A DNA stretch of 64,000 bases from Shinisaurus crocodilurus (taxonomy: Eukaryota > Chordata > Lepidosauria > Squamata > Shinisauridae). Positions 31,601-42,000 of the stretch are shown here, one piece after another. The notes under the pieces were generated by a model. The model ran no database searches and was not told the DNA's origin. It was given only the letters and a program-made list of their open reading frames with translations. How positions within the stretch are numbered: position 1 is the first letter of the stretch; each line of letters opens with the position of its first letter. Both the position numbers and the translations under genes were made by a program. The stretch spans positions 113,304 to 177,303 of the forward strand of contig JAHFWL010001212.1 in the NCBI GenBank assembly GCA_021292165.1, read 5' to 3'.

Positions 31601-31840
31601 TCTGTGTTCAACCGACTTCTTTTCATTTTGTGGCAAAGTACGTGCGCTTCTCGCTATTCCTTCTCGCTGTTCAGGTCTAGTCTGTTTTTAAGCTGTCAAG
31701 CAAGTCATGTAATCGGAATCGGGAGTCTCTGCCGGTCGGATAGCAGCCTGCTTTGGCCTGAGAAGGCAGGAGCACCGAGTTTCCAAAACGCACCATTGTA
31801 TTCCAACGCTTTATCTATGAACAAAGCAAACCACACTGGC

Positions 31841-31936
31841 AGTGCAATCGTACGCGTGCTTACTCAGAAGAAAGCCCGGCAGTGTTCAGTGGGTGTTTAC
31901 TCTCCCCAGCTAAGTGTACATGGGACTGGAACCTAA
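31841..31936 (-). mobile_element. Third 'GCATAGGATTGCAG' MITE, nearly full length
   Basis: It reads from GTGCAATCGTACGCGTGCTT through CTCAGAAGAAAGC, CAGTGGGTGTTTACTC and AGCTAAGTGTACATGGGACT. Both inverted ends of the family can be recognised. Confidence 0.6.
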
Positions 31937-32094
31937 ATTAATTAAAAAACAACAACACCCCCTTGAGCCTCTATCCCCCAGGGCTCATCCGGTGAGGAAA
32001 AGTTCCCGTCCCCACTTTTTTTCCTTTACAGAAGAATGCAAAGCACGTGCAACGAAAAGGACTCTTTAAAACCCCGCTGCCCCCTATAAACATT

Positions 32095-32480
32095 TCAACT
32101 TGTGCGCCGATTCCTCCCGCGCTTCCGCCACTCTCGCCCCCGCACATGGTGGAGACACTCAGATCGGAACCGGAAGTGAGGACGTTGTAGCACTCTTGCC
32201 GGGCTTGTATGTGTGTGGCGGTGGTGTGTGTGTTTTTTAAACATCTCTTTGCATTTCCCTTCTCGCAGAGGCAGGCGTCCGACTGATGACCAATATATGG
32301 GTGCGCACGGGCGCGAGCCCGCTAACGGCACCTGATCCGAGCTTGTCGGTGAGTGAGCGAAGGGCCCCTGCCGGACACTCCACAGTCCCTCTCCCGCCCC
32401 GGTGGTGCTCGGCGCGTGACGTCACGCGCTGACGCAAGAGGCACGCTTGTGACGCCCATGAGAGTGCGACTTCATCGCAT
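32095..32480 (+). promoter_or_regulatory. TASP1: TASP1 CpG-rich promoter region
   Basis: The GC- and CpG-rich block stands out from AT-rich flanks. It contains a consensus ETS/GABP site ACCGGAAGTG at 32169-32178 and a palindromic CRE, TGACGTCA, at 32417-32424. There is no evident TATA box. This is the layout of a housekeeping promoter. It lies upstream of the first TASP1 coding exon on the same strand. Confidence 0.75.
32200..32348 (+). other. TASP1: Probable TASP1 non-coding first exon (5' UTR)
   Basis: The CpG block ends in a strong splice donor, CG|GTGAGT, at 32348/32349. The next usable acceptor with TASP1 text is at 34386. The first coding exon carries its own ATG, so this exon would be 5' UTR. 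The 5' end is a guess placed just downstream of the ETS site. Confidence 0.55.
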
Positions 32481-34386
32481 TGGTTGCCTTGGCACCGCCG
32501 TAGGGTTGCAGCCCCTAGCTCGCCTGAGGCTCTCACATCCCTCATGGGTGGGGCACAGCGAGCCTGCTAATGGGTGGAGCAGGTCGGGGTCCTCACCTGG
32601 CTGTTTAGGGGACAGAACCTGGCTGGGAGTGAAGGCTGAGGGGCGGAACCTCATGGTAAAAGCTTTTAAGCTTCACCAAAAATAGCTTTCCCTCTGGATT
32701 CCTTGTCCCAAGGCGCTAGTCCTTCATGGGGGAATGTCAAGAAGGAGGCCCAAACCCTGAGATTAAACCCTCTGATGGCTGGCAACACTTTCTTTGGGTG
32801 CAGGGACAGGGATTCTGTTGTCCCAGCTCATCATGATGCTTGATTTCATAGTGATGTGTGGGTGAGCTCTTCCCTCGCCTGCATCCTGGTCATTGCCTTA
32901 TCAGGATGGTGATGTTGGTTGGTATTTTTTCTCCCAGGTGGCTAAGAAACCTTTCAATGTGAAGATTAATGTGGAACATCCACCATTTTCTGAGTCTGTG
33001 CTTATTGATTAGGATCTGGCTTCGCCCTTCTGATTTTGAGTAAGTCAGGTTTCTGGGAACAAGTTAAGGGTTTACTGATCTGCATTAAGTTGTCTTGGTG
33101 GTTGCTGTGTCACCCTCCTCTTGTGGTATTGATATATATAACACCACCTCTCCTGATCTGATGAGTGATTATTCTGAAGTAGGTGGACTTACTATCAAGT
33201 AAATGTAGAGCTGCAGCCTTAATCGGGCACTTAGTATTGCCTACAGGTGGAAAATATGCTATGACTTATGCATTAATAATGTTTCATTGTGCCTGGGCTG
33301 TCCCTGGAAGCTCTGCAGATTGACAGTTCGTTCAAATAATCTGTGGAGCAGGGCTGGGCAAGTTGTCACCTCACCTCCCCAGATGTTTTGGTGATTCACT
33401 CCCATGATCCCTCACTATTGGTTATGCAGATTATGACTGGTGGGAGTTGTAGGCCAAAATATCTGGAAGGCCATAAATGTTGCCCATGATCCTTGGCTTA
33501 GATGTTTTTGTTGCCTGAGAGTCTAAAGAGCTGTGGTGCCTTGCTTCCAGATGGACAGCTACTAACACTACTATTTTTCTAATGCATTTTGCAGCTATTC
33601 TGTCTTTCCCTCATTAACAGATGTTTGTAGTAAAAAAGACAGAAGAAGTAGTGGGAAAACAATAGGATGGTTACAATGGAAGATGTTGTTGTCTGGACCC
33701 CTGGAAAAACTCTGTATTTGAGGCAGAATGATTGCACAGTAAAAGTCTCAGATGGAAGGAGTAGAGAAGATAACAAATGGGGCCTTCAACAAAATGTTGC
33801 AGTATGGCCCCAGCCCCTGAAGCAAGTGTTTTTGTCCAGGACTCCAGCCAGCCTGGAACAGCAATCTTGTAGTACTATTTGAGCATTATGGGAGAGGGGG
33901 AGTTTCAGGAGGGGGGGAGGGGAAAAATCTTATTTTGGGGTAGTTCCATGTCATTTCCCGACTGATTGGTTCTCAACCATTGTGAGTTTGCTGTTAGAGG
34001 GAATGAAGATGCTGTGTCTACAAATTATATTCTTATAAGAATTGTTAAGCTCCTCAGAGTTTTCTGTGGAGGTTCTTACAATCTGGCTGCTTTCTGCTGT
34101 TTCAAGGCCAGCTTACTCAATATACTGTAATAGGAAAGTCAGTTATGTGATATGTCTATACTGTACAGTTTTGCTAAATATTAAGGGTGTTACCTGTAGT
34201 TTCCTGTTGTTTTTGATACAGAGGACTCCTCCCCCCCCCGCCAAATATCATACCTGATCAGTAACATGTTGGGTGGCTTGTCTGAGTAGTGTGCGTATGG
34301 TGTACCTTCATAAAATTATTTTGCAAGGATTCACCTCTAGGCAAAAAAAGAAATGGTGTAGTATATGGATATGCTTCTATTTTCAG
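32349..34386 (+). other. TASP1: TASP1 intron 1
   Basis: The intron runs from GTGAGT to TATTTTCAG. It includes one diverged foldback MITE (33349-33491) and otherwise nothing recognised. Confidence 0.65.
33349..33491. mobile_element. Diverged foldback hAT-type MITE
   Basis: It starts CAGGGCTGGGCAAGTTGTCA and its far end has AAATGTTGCCCATG. The core has ACTGGTGGGAGTTGTAGGCC, as in the other MITEs of this type. The ends are eroded and no target duplication is clear. Confidence 0.6.
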
Positions 34387-34458
34387 GAAGAGCCCTCTTC
34401 TGCATTTTTCCTTGGATGGAAGCATGCTCTCTTCCACAGAAGATGGTAACCTTGAAGT

Positions 34459-34603
34459 ATGATCATGGAAAAAGGGATAAGCTCAGTGGAAGTTCTTCCC
34501 TCCAAATCTTCTCATGCCACTGCAGTAAGGGCGATGGTGAAAGACCATGAAGCAAAGCAAGCTCAGAAAGTGAGACGAGTGGGATTTGTACTTGTACATG
34601 CAG
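34459..34603 (+). CDS. TASP1: TASP1 first coding exon (start codon)
   Basis: TASP1 is an N-terminal-nucleophile (Ntn) asparaginase-type protease that cleaves MLL/KMT2 proteins and TFIIA-alpha after an aspartate. The exon gives 48 codons plus one base. The protein begins MIMEKGISSVEVLPSKSS, close to the known TASP1 N-terminus, and ends RRVGFVLVHAG, the first strand of the Ntn fold. An in-frame stop (TGA, 34453-34455) lies just upstream of the ATG, which fixes the start. The exon opens at an acceptor at 34385-34386 and ends at GCAG|GTAAAG. The 5' UTR part is 34387-34458. Confidence 0.93.
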
Positions 34604-34649
34604 GTAAAGGCACAGTGTCTTAACAGTAGGTGGGGTGTGCCATAGCATT

Positions 34650-34795
34650 CATTCATTCATTGCATTTATACCCCGCTCTTCAGCCAGAAAAGGCTCCCAG
34701 AGTGACTTACAAAGATTAATAAGACAGTCCCTGCCCTCAGGCTTACAATCTAAAAGACATTACACAAAAGGAAAAGGGATTGGGAGGGAGGAGGA
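34650..34795 (-). mobile_element. LINE/SINE 3'-end fragment
   Basis: ATTCATTCATTGCATTTATA, then CCCCGCTCTTCAGCCAGAAA, then GGCTCCCAGAGTGACTTACA. On the minus strand this is the GC stem, TATAAATGCA and short-unit tail of a LINE-type 3' end. The family is not assigned. Confidence 0.5.
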
Positions 34796-35154
34796 AGAAT
34801 GCAAAACTCAGGCACCAGCTCGTACCTCTTTCTTGGGATACATTTTCTCTGCAAACTCTCCATGGACTATGGGTTTGAATTGTAGCCTGCTCCTTTGCTC
34901 TCAGTTATGGGTATCCTTTTTATCCATATCCTCTTATTTAGAGTAGGAAGTGCAACACAGAGACCTTTGCAATTCTCATTTGATGTCTGATTTTAAGGCT
35001 AATAATCCTTTCCTCTGGCTTTAACTTCACCTTTGTGCTAGTGTCTTTCACCTTCACTGTGATTGATAATAACATTGTTTTTAGGAATCAAGAAAGATTT
35101 GCTAAGGTAGGAGCAGGGAACCTTGTTTCTGCTGAGGTCCACGTTCCCTTAAGT

Positions 35155-35471
35155 CAGGGGTGGGCAACTTCAGGAGGTCCTGGGGCCATTTCTGCGTCAA
35201 CTGCTTGGGTTGTGAAAATGGGAGAAAATAAAAAATTATTAAAGATAAAAACAAAATGGTGTCCAGAGCTGCTGCAGAGCACCCAGAGGGTCAAAATTAG
35301 CTCACAAATGTTAATTTTCACCCTTTTGGTGTTCTGTAGCAGCTCTGGAAACCATTTTACTTGCCAAAAAATCCAATCTTTTTTTTTAAAAAGGGGGGGG
35401 TTACCCCTCAATTTTGGGGGGTGGCAAGGCTGCACTGGGGGGCTGCAGGGGACTCATGTTACCCACCCCTG
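35155..35471. mobile_element. Non-autonomous hAT-like element with internal hairpin (317 bp)
   Basis: The ends CAGGGGTGGGCAAC and GTTACCCACCCCTG are inverted repeats. Inside, AAATGGTGTCCAGAGCTGCT is mirrored by TAGCAGCTCTGGAAACCATTT. The flanking octamers CCTTAAGT and TCAAGAGT are not a convincing duplication. Confidence 0.7.
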
Positions 35472-35587
35472 TCAAGAGTAAGCTACTGGAGGTTTCATGC
35501 CAACTGTGAGGTGAGGTGCCAGGTGTGACTTTCAGAGCAGTTACCTTCTTCATTTCAAAACAAATGCTGTATTGGGCCCATCTTACA

Positions 35588-35700
35588 TAGATTTCATAGA
35601 TCATAGAGTTGGAAGGAGCCTTCAAGGCTATCGAGTCCAACCCCCTGCTCAATGCAGGTGACTAGAGGAGGGGTCTCCCATCCAAGTAATAACCACATGT
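35588..35700 (-). mobile_element. 5S rRNA-derived SINE with CR1-type tail, partial
   Basis: It starts with ATCATAGAGTTGGAAGGAGC and CAACCCCCTGCTCAATGCAG (CR1-type tail, reversed), then GGTCTCCCATCCAAGTAATA followed by ACCA, which is 5S box C reversed. It reproduces the same 5S-tail junction as 10863-11030. The 5' end of the 5S part is missing. Confidence 0.75.
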
Positions 35701-35760
35701 GTGGCCAGCAGTGTGGGAGCTGCATCTGGATGGTGCAATCCCATCCTGCAAGGGTAGGCA

Positions 35761-35994
35761 TTTATTTATTTATTTATTATATTTATACCCCGCCTTTTTT
35801 CCTGAAAGGAACCCAAGGTGGCTTACATAATCCTCCTCCTCTCCATTTTATCCTCACAACAACCCTGTGAGGTAGGTTAGGCTGAGGATCAGTGACTGGC
35901 CCAAAGTCACCCAGTGAGTTTCATGGCCGAGCGGGGACTAGAACCCGGATCTCCTAAGTCCCAGTCCAACACTCTCAGCACTACGCCACACTAG
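35761..35994 (-). mobile_element. tRNA-derived SINE, near full length
   Basis: Reading the minus strand: a tRNA-like head with TGGCGTAGTGCTGAGAGTGT (A-box region) and GGGTTCTAGTCCCCGCTC (B box), the ACTCACTGGGTGACTTTGGG body, the AGGATAAAATGGAGAGGAGG segment, then GGTATAAATATAATAAATAA. A short duplication TAGGCAT flanks it (about 35755-35761 and 35992-35998). Confidence 0.85.
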
Positions 35995-36115
35995 GCATGT
36001 GAACAAAGGCATGTGTTTCCACTATGCCACACTAGGCATGTGAACAAAGGCATGTGTTTCCACTATGCCACACTAGGCATGTGAACAAAGGCCTGTCTTT
36101 CCCCTGCAGTTGGCA
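35986..36115. repeat. 41-bp tandem repeat, three units
   Basis: The unit starts CCACACTAGGCATGTGAACA, continues AAGGCATGTGTTTCC and ends ACTATG. It occurs as two near-identical units plus a diverged third. Each unit begins with the SINE head terminus and its target duplication, so the amplification followed the SINE insertion. Confidence 0.9.
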
Positions 36116-36419
36116 CCTCACTGTGAGGCAAGGTGCTGGCTGAGTGCCAGTGACCCACCTGATCAGCCCCTGCCCATGGGGTTGCATTATTGACATGCAT
36201 GCTCGTATAGTGTGGGATTGTATCATGCAGAGGCAGCTCCCACACTGCTGGCAGTGCGTATAAAGGGGGCTTTAACTGGTTGTTGGCTAGCAAGCTTCTT
36301 ACAGGATGCAGCTGTGCTATTTTGGGAGGGGGGGAAGGCTAACTGTTAACTCTGTAGAAAAAGATTATTCTATCCACTTGACCTATTTTCCTCTACCTCT
36401 ACATCTTCCTTGATATTAG

Positions 36420-36487
36420 GTGCAGGGTATCATTCTGAATCCAAAGCCAAAGAATATAAGCATGTGTGCAAAAGAGCCTGTCGGAAG
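36420..36487 (+). CDS. TASP1: TASP1 coding exon 2
   Basis: The exon is 68 nt, entered after one carried base, and encodes GAGYHSESKAKEYKHVCKRA then CRK. It has acceptor ATTAG and donor GTAAGA. The GAGYHS segment follows the first strand of the Ntn fold. Reading stays in phase with both neighbours. Confidence 0.95.
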
Positions 36488-36896
36488 GTAAGAGTTTATT
36501 AGTTTGCTACCAATGCTTTCAGTTTACTTTTAGTCATCAGGAATTATAAAAGAATGCTTATTTGGTGTCTTTAAAAAATAAAATAAAATGAAAAGTGGCT
36601 TTTCATCTTAACATATATTATGTATTCACTATTTTGACACATATGGATGTATTTCTTTACAAAGTACAGAAATTAAGATACATAGCTGGTTGGACATAAG
36701 AACAGTGAAATAGCCTATGTGTGTGCGTGCATATGAATGCAAAAACATGTCATCAGCATGGTGACAAGCTTGAACACTTTTAAATTTGGATGACTTGTAT
36801 TTTCCTACAAGCATTCCTGATAAATTTGTCATCTTTTGCAAGGAAAAAAATGTTGCTACTTTGGTGCAGTGTTTTAATTATGTTGACACTCTAGAC

Positions 36897-37032
36897 CAGG
36901 GCTCTCCAACCTTGGATCCCCAGATGTTGCTGGACTACAGTTCCCAGAATCTCTTGCCATTAACCATGCTGGCTGGGTATGCTGGGAGCTGTAGGCCAGC
37001 AACATCTGGGGACCCAAGGTTGGAGAGCCCTG
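36897..37032. mobile_element. Foldback hAT MITE (136 bp)
   Basis: CAGGGCTCTCCAACCTTGGA at the left pairs with CCAAGGTTGGAGAGCCCTG at the right. The target duplications CTCTAGAC and CTCCAGAC differ at one base. It is the same family as 13836-13970 and 21721-21860. Confidence 0.92.
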
Positions 37033-37107
37033 CTCCAGACTATGGGTTTGGACCTGCTGGTTTTGATAAACGTTGAATTTTCACACAGTATCATTTTAAT
37101 AGCTCTA

Positions 37108-37203
37108 CTTAGGCTGCAATCCTACATACTTACCTGGGAGTAGGTTCCGTTGAACTCAGTGAGACTTAAATTTGAGTAGACATGCATAGGATTGCACTGT
37201 TAA
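37108..37203 (+). mobile_element. 'GCATAGGATTGCAC' MITE
   Basis: It begins GGCTGCAATCCTACATACTT and ends AGACATGCATAGGATTGCAC, with inverted ends around GCAATCCTA/TAGGATTGC. The middle has CTGGGAGTAGGTTCCGTTGA and CTCAGTGAGACTTAAATTTG. Other copies are at 31229, 31531, 31841 and, diverged, 57268-57352. Confidence 0.7.
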
Positions 37204-37407
37204 CCATTTTGCTTCATGTTTTCCATCATGTGTTTGGCACAATATCTGGCCTAGATGGTGTTGCACTAAATGATAGTTAACCTGTTGCTTCTTGGACTGT
37301 GTTCCAACTTCAGGCTTAGCTGTATGTAATCTGTATTAGTTTTTAGGTCTTGTGGTTTCTCCCACGATGGTATCATTTCAATGTATTTATTATTTATTTA
37401 TTTAAAA

Positions 37408-37518
37408 CAGGTGGGGATACTGTGGGCTTTCCAGATGATGTTAGACTCCAACTCCCATCAGCCCCAGCCAGCACAACAAGTGGTAAGGGGTGATGGGAGT
37501 TGTAGTTCCCCACCCCTG
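37408..37518. mobile_element. Short foldback hAT-type MITE
   Basis: It starts CAGGTGGGGATACTG and ends GTTCCCCACCCCTG. The core is CCAACTCCCATCAGCCCCAG with GGGTGATGGGAGTTGTAGTT. The flanks ATTTAAAA and ACTTAGAA match at 6 of 8 bases. Confidence 0.75.
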
Positions 37519-37689
37519 ACTTAGAATCTGCTTTCAACTGAGCCATAAAAATGCTTCCCTGAATTAAATAAAGTTCTTGTATTGCTTTCTGGTTTGGGCT
37601 TTCTTGAACCCTTTGCGGGTGAGTGGTGGGAAGGAATTCCTAAACTGGGGAACAGCAATTGAGAATACCTCCTCCCTGTGTGACATAGT

Positions 37690-37870
37690 TAGGAGGCTGC
37701 TCTAAACAGTCTGTAGAAATCACAATAGGATGTGAGATAGGAGGTAGTCTCGAAGTCATTCAGAACCGTACAGGTTAAAAGTGGCACCTTGAGTTGTGTC
37801 TTCAGTGCTATAGGAAGCAAGTGCAAATGTTGGAACACTGGTGTAAGATGTTTCCAGTGGACTCCCCCCC
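37690..37870 (-). mobile_element. Degenerate L2-like LINE reverse-transcriptase fragment
   Basis: The minus-strand frame reads HLTPVFQHLHLLPIALKTQL, then KVPLLTCTVLNDFETTSYL. This follows the L2-clade pattern HITPVL..LHWLP...QFK.L.LTFK.L....P.YL seen at 51658-52212. It is too decayed for function. Confidence 0.6.
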
Positions 37871-38476
37871 CCCGCCCCCATTGCATCAAACATCTTGGTT
37901 AGTTTCAGCTTCTGTGCTTGGAATTTCAGTTGGCTGTCTGTTCATAAGGTAGTGCAAACAAGCATCTAAACTGAAGGCAAGCTATATAGCATCTTTTCTA
38001 TAGAAAGATAGAAGTGTGTGGTTATGTTAGTTCAGCGTGTTCACTGAGGAAACCTGTTTTAGGAACAAAAGTGTGTTTTCATTAAATATCCATAATTAGT
38101 CAATAATGAGAAAATAATTTTCTGCTTTGCTACCTATTTCCTGTAATGAAAGGGAAAACATTTCCATTTGTCTACGTGTATATGGTAGCTTTGGTGTTTC
38201 CATGTCTTTAGAGCTGTTTTAATATGTGAGCTATATGCCTTCTCACAACGTGGTCAGAGTTCTTAGCTTGTATGGTTCCATGAACTTAAGAATAGTGAAA
38301 TAAGTTTGCAGTTCCTTCATTTCATTCTCCGAGTAGTCTCTAAACACTTCTGGAAACTTCTTTGAGCAACATCTCCGTTTCAGGACCAAGTCACTCACTG
38401 GGCTTTATTGTATAGAAAATTTAGTATGTAAAAAATGAACAGGCAAAACTTTATACCTAAAAATTCTGTCTTCTAG

Positions 38477-38545
38477 GCAATTGAAAAGCTACAGGCTGGG
38501 GCTCTTGTAACAGATGCAGTGACTGCAGCGCTAGTTGAACTAGAG
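38477..38545 (+). CDS. TASP1: TASP1 coding exon 3
   Basis: The exon is 23 codons in phase 0, encoding AIEKLQAGALVTDAVTAALV then ELE. It has acceptor TTCTAG and donor GTACCT. The segment is an amphipathic helix of the Ntn alpha subunit. Confidence 0.95.
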
Positions 38546-39251
38546 GTACCTATATTTATTCAGGCATTCACTCTTTGGGTTGCAGTTTGTTGACCACATT
38601 TCTGTTCATTCTTTCCTGTATTAAATGTATTAACTTGGCAACCTATACGATGAATCTTTTCATATGTAAGAGGGCTTATTTTAATACAACTCTGGGCTCC
38701 TTCATTTTCTGTCTGCTTGTTACTGTTCCTTATTACCCCAGGTTTATTCCTTCTGTGGGGCAGGAAGGTGGTTGACTGATCACTTGAGTGCATTTCAGCT
38801 TTTTTTTCTTTTTGGCAGTTAGGACGTGCTTCCCTTTTGTGTGCTTTAATCCTGGTTTAGGATTAGTGGTCCTAAGTGTATTTTTTTAGGGGGAAAACCA
38901 TGCATTTATTTTTATGAGATGAAGGGACATGCCATAGTAAAACACTACATTGACCCCCTAGGTAAGACCCTGGAGCAACTAACTAACTTTACTAGGGTAC
39001 TTAAAAATTGCATATAATGTTAAATGAAACAAAAAACAGGTAACTTTAAAAATTGCAGTAGAACATCACTTTGATTATTAATGCCTTTCAAGTCTCTCAG
39101 AAATACCGATTGGTGAGAGTAGTGGAACTAGAATTGTTCCATGGATCAGTGTATTGCATTTGAAAGTGCAAATGCGTAGAGAGTCCCTGTGTTGGTGCGG
39201 AGTGAGTATACAGATTGAATTAGCACCTAATCTAATGACCTCTGATGTCGG

Positions 39252-39294
39252 TACTTAGCTACTTAACTCCAATTTCACAGGACATGTAATTACT
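39252..39294 (+). repeat. 43-bp direct repeat, copy 1
   Basis: It starts TACTTAGCTACTTAACTCCA and ends GACATGTAATTACT. It is repeated with one base change at 39724-39766, with 429 bp between. Outside the repeat the flanks do not match. Confidence 0.85.
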
Positions 39295-39723
39295 TCCCTG
39301 ATTTCTGAAAACTTTAAATGTTATAATGTTAATGATTAAATTATACATCTTTATAATTATTTATTAACAAAATGTCCGTCGGATTACTGCGATGTGGATG
39401 GAAACGTAGTGTTGTACATGAGATGGACTGTAGTGAGTGGGTGAGTGCTAGACCTGTTTTCCCTTCCCTTCCCAGCCAACTTTGCGCACTTTTAGTTTCC
39501 TTGGCCTCTGCTTCCTCACTCTCTCCATCCCTTGGGAGTCTTGTCTGTTGCCTCATTAGTTCTCTTGTATCGGACTCCACCTCCTTCCCTTCATCTCTGG
39601 CCAAGACTGTTAAGGGAAAAGCAGTGGCTGCTGACTTCACAATCCCCAGCTTCAACGGCGGCCCAAGACATTCTGCTGCCTGAGGTGAAGGACAAGATGG
39701 CGCCTCCTCCCATTCCATGTAGC

Positions 39724-39766
39724 TACTTAGCTACTTAACTCCAATCTCACAGGACATGTAATTACT
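39724..39766 (+). repeat. 43-bp direct repeat, copy 2
   Basis: It matches 39252-39294 except for AATCTCAC in place of AATTTCAC. Confidence 0.85.
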
Positions 39767-39879
39767 GTAAGAAGCTGACTGGATTGGCAGATGAATCTGC
39801 CTTCAACACAGATGATGGGACACCATCCTCCACTGCATCTGAAAACAGCAGGCTAATTTAGGAGGCGCAGAGCAGGCCA

Positions 39880-39980
39880 TGTGGCACACAGGTCTCTCCT
39901 CCCAAGGCATTGCTGCCATCTTTCAGCATCTGCCGCCTGAAGTGACTGCTTCTCTCTGCCTAATGGTAGGGCCGGCCCTG
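39880..39980. mobile_element. hAT-like terminus remnant
   Basis: The block CATCTGCCGCCTGAAGTGAC, then TGCCTAATGGTAGGGCCGGC and CCTG, matches the right end of the hAT element at 11509-11672 (GCCTAATGGTAGCACCGGCC and CTG). The left end was not found with confidence. Confidence 0.4.
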
Positions 39981-41169
39981 CCCAGCTTTCTCTCATACTT
40001 CTTTGCATGCCTAGCAATGAATACACATAAGGAAAGGGCTTTGCTCCAGCTTTCTTTCCTTTAGCATCTGATTTCCTTAACATTGTTGTCTCTCCCCACC
40101 CCACCCTTTCCTGGCAGGTCTTTTTGTTTGTGGCTCTAAATATGTTGCTGCAAGCTGAAATGTAACAGTTGTAATGTTTTGAAATATGAACCATGGGCCA
40201 GCTTGCCTTATAGTCCTCTGAATTTTCAAGCATCTGGATATGGGAAAGACACGGAGTAGGTTGTTCTGTGGCTGTTGATGTCACAATGGCTCTTAACCTT
40301 GCATTGATTGCTTCTTTTTCTTAAGGCTGTTCCTAGGGAAATGTAGCACTTGTGGGGCTTTCTTCCAAGTGATGGGTTCCCCAAATACTGTTTACTGCTT
40401 TTCTGTTTCTCTCAGCTTTCTGATGACCCCTCTTCTACTTGTGCTGCTGACACTGTTCAGGAGGAGCACCTGGACAAGCTCGCAGACTTTCAGGACATAA
40501 TTACAGAGATTATTATTTTATTACTATGATTAACAGAACCATATATCTATAATAGCCCTGGGAAGCAACCTCCCAACCAGGTTTTTCCCCCAACCTGGTT
40601 GGGAGCTAGAGAGGGAACAGAAAAGCTGGCTTAAGGAACTGATGATAATAAAAGGACGCAGATTGGAGTGTGGAGTTATGAAAAGGGTGTGGGGTGAACA
40701 GGGACTGACTTGGGCATGGATTCCTTAGGCGCTGGTAGTAAATATTGTTGCCCGCTGTGAACCTTTGAGCCATAAATGGAAGAATATTGACCCCTTAATA
40801 CCCTTGCATGGCATGTAATTTCCTCGAGGACAGGTGTTCTTACTGCAGTGAAGGGATACCAGCAAATGGTATGTTGCACCAGGCTGAAGTGAGAGCAACA
40901 TATATTTATTCAAAATAAATTAATAACCATGAGAATGATAAACATCTGAAACATATTTTTATTCAGTTGTGGAGGCAGGGATAAATGATTTGATATCCCT
41001 AATAAGTAGGATTTGATGATCTTACATATATATTCAAACATCAAAGTAGAAAATTAATAATTTAAATAATGAAAAACAAACTGAAGATCATGTTCAAAGT
41101 ACATCTTAGGCTGGAAAAACATATTTGGAAAGATCTGAGAGCTTGGAAAAAGAAGTAGACACCCAATGA

Positions 41170-41420
41170 CTGGGTTCGCATGATCAGTGCTGCCCACTGT
41201 GACTTGTTTAAGCCACGGTGAGTCCTGGTGTGTGCTGGGAGATTTCTGAAGATGTAAGCTGAGGCTTGTCATGTTGTCTGAACCTGGGTGGTGGGGGGTT
41301 AAGCAACCCTCACATAACCCTTGAACAGGCCCCACCATCTGGGTTTGGATGACATAATAAGCCATTACTTGAATATTCAAAATAAGCCACAGTGGGCTGT
41401 TTGATTGTATGAACTGGCCC
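41170..41420. mobile_element. Possible TIR element of the CTGGGTTCG group
   Basis: GACTGGGTTCGCATGATCAG on the left and ATTGTATGAACTGGCCC on the right are loosely inverted. The inside repeats the theme (CTGAACCTGGGTGG, CTGGGTTTGGATGACATAAT, AATAAGCCACAGTGGG). It resembles 43715-43885, 49802-51472 and 54125-54500. Confidence 0.45.
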
Positions 41421-41529
41421 AATATCCGGATCTGAAAAAACTCAGATGTCTATGTTCTAAAGTGATCTAGGAAGCTATGAATAGAACAGGGTTTACAACT
41501 GGTGGAGGAAAGAGCTTTCACTTAAGTGA

Positions 41530-42000
41530 TTAAGGCACAGTCCTATCAATGCTTGTAAGCCCCTGAACTCTGAGGTTTACGAGCATCCAGTGCAGAGCGG
41601 GAGGTACGGCGCAGGCGATCTCCGCCTCCCTGCACCTCCTCCTCTGCATTTCAGCTAGACCGATTTCAGCCATCTAGCTGAGGCACTTTGGAGGGGCAGG
41701 GAAGGAGGCTGGAGTGCTGTCAGGATACCTCATATCCTGATAGCCCCAGTCTCCTCCCCTCTCTGCCCCGCCACCGCCTTTACCCTGTCTCCGAGGTCGA
41801 TTTCCCAACCTTGGAGAGGCAGCTGACGCAGTTCTTTCGGTGACGGGGCGGGGGAAGGGGGTTGGAGTGCGGATCCCCAGCTCCGAGGTCAGAGCTCTGT
41901 TTCCGACGTGGAGCTGGGAATCTGAAGTATCCTATGGCCCCTAGATGCTATTTAGGGGCCACGGGATTGCTTTCTAAGAGTGTTTGGGCTACGTAAGACA
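41530..42000. other. GC-rich block of unknown origin
   Basis: A block of about 470 bp with many CpGs stands out in AT-rich intron. It contains a hairpin TCAGGATACCTCATATCCTGA near 41720 and repeated TCCGAGGTC words. I see no coding match. It may be a GC-rich non-autonomous DNA element rather than a regulatory island. Confidence 0.35.

Noticed and set aside
40414..40520. Possible extra exon (CTTTCTGATGACCCCTC region)
   Set aside because: A short open stretch reads acidic residues, but TASP1 exons 3 and 4 already join in phase and the segment matches nothing I know.
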